Assembly: GCA_963820035.1 (NCBI GenBank)
Contig: CAWFYK010000002.1
Coordinates: 744,001 to 808,000, forward strand
DNA: 64,000 bases
Reading direction: 5' to 3'
Origin: JAWWPG01 sp963820035
Lineage (GTDB): Bacteria; Actinomycetota; Actinomycetes; Propionibacteriales; Nocardioidaceae
Shown here: piece by piece, positions 51,071 through 59,602 of the stretch
How positions within the stretch are numbered: the first letter of the stretch is position 1
Layout of the letters: each line of letters starts with the position of its first letter
Program-made: the position numbers and the translations under genes
Notes under the pieces: model-generated
Told to the model about the DNA's origin: nothing
The model's database searches: none
Seen by the model: only the letters and a program-made list of their open reading frames with translations

Positions 51071-53602
51071 ATGGCATGGTTCCGGCGTGGACAGCCCGCC
51101 GAACGTGCCTCAGCGACGCCTCCGGCTGCCGCTCCTTCGCCAGCCACGCCGACGCGGTATGAGACGCCCGCCTGGACGAAGGCACCTCCTCTCCAACGCA
51201 TCGTCGACCCGATCGCCCTCGTGGCGCCGTCGGACCGCTTCGCCAGCTCCTTGGCCAGCCGGCAGTCCCCGGCGATGCTGGAGCCGTTGGGCCACATCGT
51301 CGACCCGGCCGGGCCGCATGGTCACGTTGACGGCCTCGCGACGAGCCCGCCACCCGCCGCTCCCGCTGCGAGTGGGTCTGGCGCCCTGGTGTTCGCGTCC
51401 GCGCCAGCGGCTGTAGCCGATTCACGTCGATCTCCCTCTGTGCAACGGGTGTGGGCGGATTCCACACCTGCGCGCCCGGTCGACCTGCCGACTTCCGTTC
51501 ACAGTCCCGCGCACGCGTCCGACGAGGTGGCATCCATCGGCGACGCACGTCCGCCGCTCCCGGAGGTGGTGGCTTCGACCCCTCCTGCCGACGCCGCACG
51601 GCCTCCACTTCAGCCGCAGTCGAGCGAGCCGGTGCGACCGATGTCCATCGAGCCCGCGCCACAACGTGTCGTCGCGCAGCGACTCGTCGCCGCGTCAGCC
51701 AGCCTGACCTCCGCAGCGTCCGTCGCCCACCCTGCAACGGAGCGTCCGGTGGCCGAGCACCCCGCTCTGCCGTTGGTAGGTCAGCGCGAGGTGGTCCATT
51801 CCGCAATGCCGGCCGGCGATCGTGACCTGTTCGGGAACGCGTCGTCGGCCGTCGACGACAGGCCGACTCTGACAGTCAGCCGCCACCAGGTCACCTCCTC
51901 GCGACCGACAGCCGAGCCCGCGCCGGACCTGGACGGCGCTGATTCCTCTGCTGTCCAACGAACCCCGCGGACTCCGGAGGTGTCACCAAGCACCCCACGA
52001 GCGTCCAGGGAGCCCGCACGTCCGCGGATGCCCGGACCGACTGGTGGACCCCCTCCCGTGCAACGCGTCCCGTCATCGGGGCCGGCACCCGCAGCCCCGC
52101 GTTCGAACGCCGGTCAGCCTGGCCCACACGTCGAGACAGGTGGGGCGCTGCCCGGACAGCCGGCCGCGCCTCTCGAGCAAAACCTTCTCGTGCAGCGACA
52201 CGCGACGGAACAGTCGGACAGCGGCGGACGGGACGAGCCGGCAGCGCCGGTTGCCCCGGTTCTGCCCGACGTCGCGAGCTTGTCGACGTCTGCAACTGGT
52301 CCCCACGCGACCGCCGGTGCCACCCCACCGGGCCACCAGCCGTCGAGCTCAGCCAGCACGTCGGGTATGGCGGTCCAGCGCTCGGTCACGGATGTCAGCC
52401 CGGGTCAGCCGGCGCGCAAGCTCGGCCTCGGTGCCCCCCTGACGTCGTCCGCTGACCTGGTCTCTGGAGATAACGTTCCTCCGTCGGTGACCTGGACATC
52501 GGCGGTCGAGGACGGCAACAACGTGACGGCTGGGCGGGAACGTCATGACGGCTCGGCGGGGGCTCGAGAGGTGCAGCGCCATGTCGCGACGGACGCGCAC
52601 GAGGACGTGCCGGCGGACGCGACCGAGGGGGCGATGCTGCAGACATTCACCCGGACCGGACCCGCGGCTCACCAGCGGCCGACTCGCCGGCCGGCCGAGC
52701 CGGTCGTCGTATCGCGGCTTCCGGCCCCTGACGTCCCCACAAGCTCACCGCCCATGAGCGTCGTCCAGCGCGAGACGACTCACCCAGGTCCGACGGCGAG
52801 CAGCCCCACCTCGTCCCACCAGTCAGCGCTCACCAGCGCACCGGTGTCGTCGAAGCCGACGGCTACGGAGCCGACCCTCGTCGTGGCCGGTGCCGCGACC
52901 TCTCCCGCAGCTGGCCCCCAGACGGCGCAAAGGCTGGTGTCCGCGCCGCTGCTCTCGGACCGGACGCCGCCGACCGGCAGCGCCACCGTGGCGTCGCGGC
53001 AGCGAGCCATCCATTCTGCGGCTGAGCCACGGGAGGGCACCGCGGGGCCCGGTGACGAAGCCCGGATCGCGGGGCCGTCGGTGCAGCGGTCGACCCTCGA
53101 CGATGCACCGCCGATCGCGCGCAACATGTCGCCGCGCCCCTCGACAACCGTCGAGGCGTCAGGACAGGCGACCTCCGGGCCTAGCTCGTCGCGGCAACCG
53201 CTGACCGTCGCCCGGCAGGCCGTCAACCAGGCACCGTCGGTCTCGACGAGCAGCGTAGGGACGTCGAGAGACTCCGTCGTCGCCGCCCCACCGGCACCTC
53301 CGGGGGCCCAGAGCCCTGACGCGGTCGTGGCGAGCCCGGCGCCGGTCTCGACATCGACCACGACAACGACGGTCGTGCAACGCGATGCCGAGCCTGCGGC
53401 GGCCTCCGCACCCGAGGTGGTCTCGCCCGCCCTCGGAGCAGCGAGCGCCGCGGCACCCGCAACAAGCGCGGCTCCGGTGCCCGCCACCATCGACCTCGAG
53501 GAGCTGACGAGACGGCTGTTCGAGCCCCTGACCGCACGCCTCAAGACCGAGCTCCGTCTCGACCGTGAGCGAGCCGGCGTGATCACCGACCTACGCCGCT
53601 GA
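51071..53602 (+). CDS. Long disordered VQR-repeat protein of the eCIS locus
   Basis: An 843-residue protein rich in Pro, Ala, Ser, Thr and Val. After a short start (AWFRRGQPAERAS) most of its length is low complexity, with about a dozen spaced VQR-type motifs (PPLQRIV, PSVQRVW, SAVQRTP, PPVQRVP, LLVQRHA, MAVQRSV, REVQRHV, SVVQRET, PSVQRST, TVVQRDA). The only ordered-looking part is the C-terminus, LEELTRRLFEPLTARLKTEL. Position between tube genes and a GC-rich but clearly coding bias support a real gene. It may be a scaffold, tube-loading or tape-like factor. Two 22-bp units related to the intergenic arrays lie inside it (52516-52559). Confidence 0.7.
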   Translation: MAWFRRGQPAERASATPPAAAPSPATPTRYETPAWTKAPPLQRIVDPIALVAPSDRFASSLASRQSPAMLEPLGHIVDPAGPHGHVDGLATSPPPAAPAASGSGALVFASAPAAVADSRRSPSVQRVWADSTPARPVDLPTSVHSPAHASDEVASIGDARPPLPEVVASTPPADAARPPLQPQSSEPVRPMSIEPAPQRVVAQRLVAASASLTSAASVAHPATERPVAEHPALPLVGQREVVHSAMPAGDRDLFGNASSAVDDRPTLTVSRHQVTSSRPTAEPAPDLDGADSSAVQRTPRTPEVSPSTPRASREPARPRMPGPTGGPPPVQRVPSSGPAPAAPRSNAGQPGPHVETGGALPGQPAAPLEQNLLVQRHATEQSDSGGRDEPAAPVAPVLPDVASLSTSATGPHATAGATPPGHQPSSSASTSGMAVQRSVTDVSPGQPARKLGLGAPLTSSADLVSGDNVPPSVTWTSAVEDGNNVTAGRERHDGSAGAREVQRHVATDAHEDVPADATEGAMLQTFTRTGPAAHQRPTRRPAEPVVVSRLPAPDVPTSSPPMSVVQRETTHPGPTASSPTSSHQSALTSAPVSSKPTATEPTLVVAGAATSPAAGPQTAQRLVSAPLLSDRTPPTGSATVASRQRAIHSAAEPREGTAGPGDEARIAGPSVQRSTLDDAPPIARNMSPRPSTTVEASGQATSGPSSSRQPLTVARQAVNQAPSVSTSSVGTSRDSVVAAPPAPPGAQSPDAVVASPAPVSTSTTTTTVVQRDAEPAAASAPEVVSPALGAASAAAPATSAAPVPATIDLEELTRRLFEPLTARLKTELRLDRERAGVITDLRR
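52516..52559. repeat. Two array-C-like 22-bp units inside a coding sequence
   Basis: Two adjacent 22-bp units, CAACAACGTGACGG plus CTGGGCGG and GAACGTCATGACGG plus CTCGGCGG, each match an array C unit (27615-27811) at 18 of 22 positions and keep the exact 22-bp register. They encode residues NNVTAGRERHDGSAGA of the VQR-repeat protein. Confidence 0.6.
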
Positions 53603-53623
53603 CGGCGAATACCAAGGAGAACC

Positions 53624-54064
53624 ATGGACGACTTCGAACCCGCTGTCAGCGTCTGTTTCGAGGTGACGATCGACAAGGACAACCTCGGAAAGTTCTACAG
53701 CTGCGAGGGTCTCGGCTGCGAGGTCGTGCTGGAGCAGCGCGAGGAAGGTGGCACCAACGGCTTCGTCTGGCAGCTGCCCACGCGGCTCAAGTACTCCAAC
53801 GTCAAGCTGACCAGGCCCGTAGGTCCGGACACCGCCAAGATCGCTACCTGGTTCGCCAGCCTCAACGCCGCCTACACGTTGCGGACGGCGGTCATCTCGG
53901 CGAAGACCCTCGACAACACCACGGTCGCCGAATGGAGCCTCGAGGGAGTGATCCCGGTGCGGTGGACCGGACCGAGCCTGAGCCTGGACTCGCCCAAGGT
54001 CGCGACCGAGACCCTGGAGATCGCCCACCATGGCTTCGCCGTTCCGACGGCGGTCGCATCGTGA
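53624..54064 (+). CDS. eCIS inner tube protein 2
   Basis: A 146-residue gp19-like protein, with VSVCFEVTIDKDNLGKFYS, EGLGCEVVLEQREEGG and LKYSNVKLTRPV matching the tube fold. It differs clearly from tube protein 1 and probably forms the initiator ring on the baseplate. AAGGAGA precedes the ATG. The next gene overlaps its stop (GTGA). Confidence 0.92.
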   Translation: MDDFEPAVSVCFEVTIDKDNLGKFYSCEGLGCEVVLEQREEGGTNGFVWQLPTRLKYSNVKLTRPVGPDTAKIATWFASLNAAYTLRTAVISAKTLDNTTVAEWSLEGVIPVRWTGPSLSLDSPKVATETLEIAHHGFAVPTAVAS

Positions 54065-54840
54065 GCACGGCCGTCGCCCTGATGGTCGCCGGCGACTCCG
54101 CCGTCGCGGCGCCGATGAGTGGCGATGCCGCCGCGCCAGCAAGTCTGGCCAAAGCGAGCCTGACGGTACACGAGCCGCGTTCACTCGCGTCCGGTGGCTA
54201 CGACCCCGGGGACCTGCTGCAGACCATCAAGTTCCACTTCAACCCGAAGGAGCTCGGCTTCACCAAGTCGGCCAAGTGGCCGCGCCAACCGGCCAAGAAC
54301 GCCGCCAAGTCGGCGACTCCCGAGTTCAGCGGCGCCGAGCCCACGAAACTCACGGTGGAGCTGTTCTTCGACTCCAGCGTGACGGACGGCGCGAGCGTGC
54401 TCGAGTCGGTCGAGAACCTGCTCACCTGCTGCGTCCCGACCGAGACGACCAAGGCCAAGGACCGGCCGCACCCGCCTCTGGTCATGTTCCATTGGGGAAA
54501 GATCCAAAGTGTCCCCGTGTTCGTCAGCCAGGTGAGCGTCAAGTACACCCGGTTCGCCTCGGACGGCACCCCCATCCGCGCGACCTGCAACGTCTCCATG
54601 GAGGACATGCCGGCCGAGATCCACTCGACGAACCCGACGTCGGGCGCCACCGGGGTGCGGGGGCAGTACCTGTTCTCCGCGGGAGACTCACTCGCGTCGA
54701 TCGCCTACCGCGAGTACCAGGACCCGGGCGCCTGGCGCGCGATCGCGGACACCAACGGCATCGACGACCCGCTCCGGGTCCGAAGCGGGACGGTGCTGCT
54801 GATGCCGCGTCCCGACGAGATCCCGGCGGCTCGCGCATGA
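54061..54840 (+). CDS. eCIS LysM-domain baseplate protein
   Basis: A 259-residue protein. The central part (IKFHFNPKELGFTKSAKWPR, LTVELFFDSSVTDG) matches the phage T4 gp53-like or Afp7-type protein; the C-terminal LysM motif is YLFSAGDSLASIAYREYQDP. In such systems it links the spike hub to the tube. The GTG overlaps the tube stop and its own stop overlaps the spike ATG, so three genes are tightly coupled. Confidence 0.9.
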   Translation: MSTAVALMVAGDSAVAAPMSGDAAAPASLAKASLTVHEPRSLASGGYDPGDLLQTIKFHFNPKELGFTKSAKWPRQPAKNAAKSATPEFSGAEPTKLTVELFFDSSVTDGASVLESVENLLTCCVPTETTKAKDRPHPPLVMFHWGKIQSVPVFVSQVSVKYTRFASDGTPIRATCNVSMEDMPAEIHSTNPTSGATGVRGQYLFSAGDSLASIAYREYQDPGAWRAIADTNGIDDPLRVRSGTVLLMPRPDEIPAARA

Positions 54841-56597
54841 GCGGCACCAGTGGGTTCCAGATCAAGGTCGACGGGGCGGACCTCGCGGCCGACGTTGCGG
54901 GCTTGCTGGTCTCGGCGTACGTCGACGACAGCAGGAACCTGCCGGACATGTTCCTTCTCAGGTTCCGCGATGCCGACCGCATCGTCGTCGCCAAGTCGAA
55001 GGTGCACGTCGGGTCCGCGGTCACCATCGCCGTGAAGACCGCGGACGGCAACGTGTCGGCCGACCTCATCTCCGGGGAGGTCACCGCGCTCGAGGCCGAT
55101 TTCGACAGCGGCGGCACATTCACGATCATCCGCGGCTACGACCACACCCACCGCTTCTTCCGTGGCCTACGGACGGAGACCTACACCCAGGTCACCGCGT
55201 CCGACGTGGCGAAGAAGGTGGCCCAGCGCGCCCAGGTCCAGATCGGCACCATCGACGCGACCAGCACGGTGTTCGAGCATCTGTCACAGTGCGGCTCGAC
55301 GGACTGGGACTTCCTGTCCGGCCTGGCCCGCGAGGTCGGCTACCAGATTGCCGTGCATGAGGCGAAGTTCGAGTTCCGCAAGCCGGTCAACGCCGCGGAT
55401 GCGCCGAACGCGACGGGGCAGGCCGTCACGACGGACCCGCTGATCCTCCAGCTGGGCACGGACCTGCTGCGTTTCCGGGCCGTCGTCACGTCGGCCGAGC
55501 AGGTCAAGGAGGTGCAGGTCCGCGGCTGGGACGTCACGCAGAAGAAGGCGCTCGTGGCCACGGCACCCGCCAAGACGACCTCCGCCGTACTGCCGTCGGT
55601 GAACCCGACCGACCTGGCGCATACATTCGGTGACCAGGTCTACGTCGCTGCTGGTGTGCCGTACCGCTCGCAGGCGGAGGTGGACTCCGCCGCCTCCGCG
55701 CTGGCCAACGACCTCGCGAGCGCGTTTGCGGAGTTCGAAGGAGTCGCGCGGGGCAACCCGGCACTACGCGCGGGCACGGCGTTCTCGGTCACGAGCATCG
55801 GGGAGCCTTGGGACGGCAAGTACACGATCAGCACGTCACGGCACGTCTACGAGCCGACGACGGGTTACACGACCGCCTTCTCGGTGACCGGCACACAAGA
55901 GCGCAGCCTCTACGGGCTTACGGCGGGCGGCAGCCCGAACGACCGGAGCCCCGGGGTGGTCGTCGCCCAGGTCAGCGACGCGAACGACCCGGAGAAGCAG
56001 GGCCGGGTGAAGGTCACGTTCCCCTGGCTCTCCGACACCTACGTGAGCGACTGGGCGCGGACCGTCCAGCCGGGGGCGGGCAAGGACCGCGGAGCGATGA
56101 CCGTGCCCGAGGTCGGCGACGAGGTGCTGGTGGCGTTCGAGCACGACATGCGCAGGCCCTATGTCATCGGCGGGTTGTTCAACGGGGTCGACACCCCGAA
56201 GTCGTCGTCGGTCGACCTGGTTGACGGGTCGGGCGCGATCAACCGCCGCTCGTTCGTCTCCAGGCTCGGGCACCGCATCGACCTGCTGGACCAGAAAGGC
56301 CAGTCGGACGGCATCTCGATGAAGACGTCCGACGACAAGGTCCAGCTCGTGATCGACGCAGCCGGCACCAAGGTCACCGTGCACAGCGACGGCAGTGTGC
56401 TTGTCGAGGGCAAGACGGGGGTCGTCGTCGACGCCGGACAGTCGAAGCTGGAGCTGAAGGGCGGCGAGGTGAGTGTGACGGCCCAGGGCGCCCTCACCCT
56501 CAAGGGCGCCCAGGCCAAGCTCGAGGGAAGTGCCCAGGCGGAGGTCAAGGGTGGCTCGTTGTGCAGCGTCACCGGCGGCCTCGTGAAGATCAACTAG
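54837..56597 (+). CDS. VgrG-like central spike protein
   Basis: A 586-residue spike. Residues 1-340 form the hub (gp27-like) with FTIIRGYDHTHRFFRG; an OB-fold gp5-like domain follows near VVVAQVSDANDPEKQGRVKV and DEVLVAFEHDMRRPYVIGGL; the C-terminal 110 residues are a repetitive beta-helix (VQLVIDAAGTKVTVHSDG, GQSKLELKGGEVSVTAQG) that forms the needle. It would trimerise and be tipped by the PAAR protein. No extra effector domain is seen. Confidence 0.95.
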   Translation: MSGTSGFQIKVDGADLAADVAGLLVSAYVDDSRNLPDMFLLRFRDADRIVVAKSKVHVGSAVTIAVKTADGNVSADLISGEVTALEADFDSGGTFTIIRGYDHTHRFFRGLRTETYTQVTASDVAKKVAQRAQVQIGTIDATSTVFEHLSQCGSTDWDFLSGLAREVGYQIAVHEAKFEFRKPVNAADAPNATGQAVTTDPLILQLGTDLLRFRAVVTSAEQVKEVQVRGWDVTQKKALVATAPAKTTSAVLPSVNPTDLAHTFGDQVYVAAGVPYRSQAEVDSAASALANDLASAFAEFEGVARGNPALRAGTAFSVTSIGEPWDGKYTISTSRHVYEPTTGYTTAFSVTGTQERSLYGLTAGGSPNDRSPGVVVAQVSDANDPEKQGRVKVTFPWLSDTYVSDWARTVQPGAGKDRGAMTVPEVGDEVLVAFEHDMRRPYVIGGLFNGVDTPKSSSVDLVDGSGAINRRSFVSRLGHRIDLLDQKGQSDGISMKTSDDKVQLVIDAAGTKVTVHSDGSVLVEGKTGVVVDAGQSKLELKGGEVSVTAQGALTLKGAQAKLEGSAQAEVKGGSLCSVTGGLVKIN

Positions 56598-56670
56598 CGG
56601 AGCAGGCGACAGTGCACGAGACGCAGTATCAGGAACACGGCACCCGGACAGCAGAGCAGGGAGGGCGATC

Positions 56671-57117
56671 ATGACGCAGAGCTTCGTCGGAGCCGGCTGG
56701 GGGTATCCGGCCAGGATCGACGCGACGGGCGGCGTCGCGCTCGTCACACGCGAGCGGGAGATCGAGGAGGCCATCCGGATCATCCTCGGCACGGCCCCCG
56801 GGGAGCGGCCCATGCGGCCCGAGTTCGGCTGCCGGATCCACGACTACGTGTTCGGACCCGTCAGCTCGAGCACCGCCGGCCTGATGGTCTATGCCGTGCG
56901 GACGGCACTGGAGCGGTGGGAGCCGCGCATCGACGTCAACGACGTCCTCGTCGGTTTCGACAACTCGAACCAGGGGACGATCTACCTCGACATCCGTTAC
57001 ACCGTGCGGGGTCACAACGACCCGCGCAACCTGGTCTTCCCGTTCTACGTGATCCCCGACGAGGTCGAGACGACGTCACCGTTGCTGGAGCTCCTCGCCG
57101 CCGCCGGAGGTGAGTAG
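56671..57117 (+). CDS. Baseplate wedge protein (gp25 family)
   Basis: A 148-residue gp25-like protein: EREIEEAIRIILGTAPGERP, MRPEFGCRIHDYVF and YAVRTALERWEPRIDV are the family landmarks. It joins baseplate to sheath and triggers contraction. ATG at 56671 follows a GGGAGGGCG. It lies 2 bases before the baseplate J gene. Confidence 0.94.
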   Translation: MTQSFVGAGWGYPARIDATGGVALVTREREIEEAIRIILGTAPGERPMRPEFGCRIHDYVFGPVSSSTAGLMVYAVRTALERWEPRIDVNDVLVGFDNSNQGTIYLDIRYTVRGHNDPRNLVFPFYVIPDEVETTSPLLELLAAAGGE

Positions 57118-57119
57118 CG

Positions 57120-59066
57120 ATGCCCCTGCCCGCGCCCAACCTCGACGACCGCCGGTTCCAGGACCTCGTCGACGACGCCAAACGGTTCGTCCAGGAACGC
57201 TGCCCCGAGTGGACCGACCACAACGTCTCCGACCCTGGTGTCACGCTCATCGAGGCTGCCGCCCAGATGATCGACCAGCTCATCTACCGGGTGAACCGCG
57301 TCCCGGACCTCCACTACGTCAAGTTCCTGGACCTCATCGGGGTCGAGCTGCTGCCTCCGGCGGCCGCCCGCGGCGACGTCACGTTCTGGCTGTCGGCCCC
57401 GCAGCCACAGACCGTCGTGGTGCGAGCGGAGACCGAGGTCGCCACTCCTCGCACCGACGTCGACGAGCCGATCCACTTCACGACCGTGGCCCAGCTCGAC
57501 ATCGTCAGCTGTTCGCGAAGCTTCGCCGCCTCCGCCCGGGTGGGAGCCACCCCTGAGGACAAGACGCTGGCGCTGGAGCGAAGCGGCTTCACCTGCTTCT
57601 CGGAACCGCCCGTTCCGGGGGACGCGCTCCTCGTCGGGCTCTCGGCGGCCGTTCCCTCCTGTGCGGTGGCGCTCCGGATGGACTGCGTGGTCAAGGGAAT
57701 CGGCATCGACCCGCGGGACCCACCGCTCGTGTGGGAGGCCTGGGACGGGCACTCCTGGGAGGAGTGCGAAGTCGACAAGGACGACACCGGAGGGCTCAAC
57801 CGACCGGGCGACATCATCATCCATGTGCCGCCCAGCCACCTGTCGTCCGTGCTCGCCGGCCAGCGCGCCGGCTGGCTGCGGTGCCGGGTGGTGGCGGCGC
57901 GCCCCGACCAGGCGTCATACACGACAAGTCCCGAGATCAAGTCGATCACCGCAGACACAGTGGGCGGCACCGTCGGCATGGTCAATGCAGAGGTCATCCG
58001 CAACGAGTTCATCGGTGTCTCCGATGGGTCTCCAGCGCAACGCTTCGCCTTGCAGCGCAGCGGTGTCGTGCCCTGGGAGGAGCCGTCGACGATCGAGGAG
58101 ATCACGGAGACGGAGACCATCGAGTGGACCCAGGTGGACCACTTCGCGGACTCCACAGCGGGAGACACGCATTTCCGGGTGGACCCGGTGAGCGGTGACG
58201 TGATCTTCGGGCCGGCCGTTCGTGCGGCCGATGGCAGCCTGCGCTCCTACGGTGCGGTGCCTGCCAAGGGTTCCTTCCTTCGCCTGATGGGTTACCGGGT
58301 CGGTGGCGGTCGGAGGGGCAACGTGGCACGCGGGCAGATCCGCGTCCTGAAGACCAGCGTGCCGTATGTCGGGCGGGTCGAGAACCGCGGGCCGGCGATC
58401 GGCGGAGCCGAGGGAGAGACGGTCGCGGACGCGAAGCTGCGTGCGCCGCTCGTGTTGCGCTCGCGCGGTCGTGCCGTGACGGCGGAGGACTTCGAGCTGT
58501 TGGCGCGGGAGGCGGCACCGGACGCCGCGCGCGTGAGATGCGCCCCGGCGGCCGGGCCTGACGAGGCAGGCGGGGTCCGGGTCTTCGTCGTCCCGCACAC
58601 GTCAGGCGACGAGCTGGGCAGGATCCAGCTCGACGACCTGATGCCACCGACGGCCACGTTGTCGCGGATCTCCAGCCATCTCAACGAGCGACGGATGGTG
58701 GGGACGCGGCTTCTCGTGACCGTGCCGACCTACGTGGCGTTCACGGCTGTGGTCAGCGTGAAGGCCGCGTTCGGGCGCGACCCCGACGAGGTGCGGCAGA
58801 TCGTGCTGCAGGACCTCTATCGGTTCTTCCATCCGATCGACGGCGGTCGCGACGGGACGGGGTGGCCGTTCGGTCGGCCGGTCCAGGAGCACGACCTGAT
58901 CCCGGTGCTACAGCAGAGCTGCCTGGACACAACGGTCCGGCCGCGCGTCCATCTGTTCCGGGCCGATGTCGAGACCTGGGACCGGACGGAGGTGGAACGC
59001 GTCGACGTTCCGGACAACGGATTGCTGTTCTCCTACGACCACCAAGTGATCTTGGTGAACTCGTGA
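57120..59066 (+). CDS. Baseplate J-type assembly protein (Afp11-like)
   Basis: A 648-residue baseplate protein with PLPAPNLDDRRFQDLVDDAK at the start, DHNVSDPGVTLIEAAAQMID and VTFWLSAPQPQTVVVRA, and C-terminal J-like repeats (APLVLRSRGRAVTAEDFELL; TVPTYVAFTAVVSVKAAFGR). It forms the main wedge of the eCIS baseplate. It is coupled to gp25 upstream and, by a GTGA overlap, to the next gene. Confidence 0.93.
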   Translation: MPLPAPNLDDRRFQDLVDDAKRFVQERCPEWTDHNVSDPGVTLIEAAAQMIDQLIYRVNRVPDLHYVKFLDLIGVELLPPAAARGDVTFWLSAPQPQTVVVRAETEVATPRTDVDEPIHFTTVAQLDIVSCSRSFAASARVGATPEDKTLALERSGFTCFSEPPVPGDALLVGLSAAVPSCAVALRMDCVVKGIGIDPRDPPLVWEAWDGHSWEECEVDKDDTGGLNRPGDIIIHVPPSHLSSVLAGQRAGWLRCRVVAARPDQASYTTSPEIKSITADTVGGTVGMVNAEVIRNEFIGVSDGSPAQRFALQRSGVVPWEEPSTIEEITETETIEWTQVDHFADSTAGDTHFRVDPVSGDVIFGPAVRAADGSLRSYGAVPAKGSFLRLMGYRVGGGRRGNVARGQIRVLKTSVPYVGRVENRGPAIGGAEGETVADAKLRAPLVLRSRGRAVTAEDFELLAREAAPDAARVRCAPAAGPDEAGGVRVFVVPHTSGDELGRIQLDDLMPPTATLSRISSHLNERRMVGTRLLVTVPTYVAFTAVVSVKAAFGRDPDEVRQIVLQDLYRFFHPIDGGRDGTGWPFGRPVQEHDLIPVLQQSCLDTTVRPRVHLFRADVETWDRTEVERVDVPDNGLLFSYDHQVILVNS

Positions 59067-59602
59067 CTCCGACAGCGACGGCCTACGAGCTCGGCCGCAG
59101 CCTGCCCGGCCTCTACCACGACGACTCGATCGTGCAGGACCTGTGCGCAGCCCTCGACGAAGTGCTGGCCCCGGTGGTGTGCACGCTCGACAGCCTGCCG
59201 GCGTACTTCGACCCGGAGACCACCCGCGAGGACATGGTCGACTGGCTGGCGAGCTGGGTCGGCCTCTACCTGGACCGAGGGACCATGCCCCGCGACGGCC
59301 GCCGCTTCATCAAGGGCGCGGTCGCTCTGCATGCCCGCCGGGGGACGCCGGACGGGATCGCCGAGGGCGTCCGCATGTGGTTCGGCACCACCCCGGAGAT
59401 CCAGGAGAGCGGAGGCATGGGCTGGTCCCCGGAGCCGGAGGCCCCGCTCCCGGGCGAGGGCACGCCCAGGCTGGTCGTGACCCTGCGGGTCGACGATCCG
59501 GCCACCATCGACCGCTACGTCCTCGACAGCGTGGTGGAGGGACTCAAGCCCGCGCACGTGCCGCACCGGGTCGACGTGGTGCGTCGCGGTCCTGGCGACT
59601 GA
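59063..59602 (+). CDS. Phage tail protein I-like baseplate protein (Afp12-like)
   Basis: A 179-residue protein of the tail protein I family: LPGLYHDDSIVQDLCAALDE, YFDPETTREDMVDWLASWVG and RRFIKGAVALHARRGTPDGI fit. It sits at the edge of the baseplate and connects fibres. The GTG at 59063 overlaps the J gene stop. Its 3' end overlaps the convergent regulator gene by 59 bases. Confidence 0.92.
   Translation: MTPTATAYELGRSLPGLYHDDSIVQDLCAALDEVLAPVVCTLDSLPAYFDPETTREDMVDWLASWVGLYLDRGTMPRDGRRFIKGAVALHARRGTPDGIAEGVRMWFGTTPEIQESGGMGWSPEPEAPLPGEGTPRLVVTLRVDDPATIDRYVLDSVVEGLKPAHVPHRVDVVRRGPGD

Noticed and set aside
50914..51162. GTG-started frame overlapping the DUF6760-like gene
   Set aside because: Arg/Pro-rich translation without homology, while the other frame carries the conserved YEEIAYVAYHFHW block.
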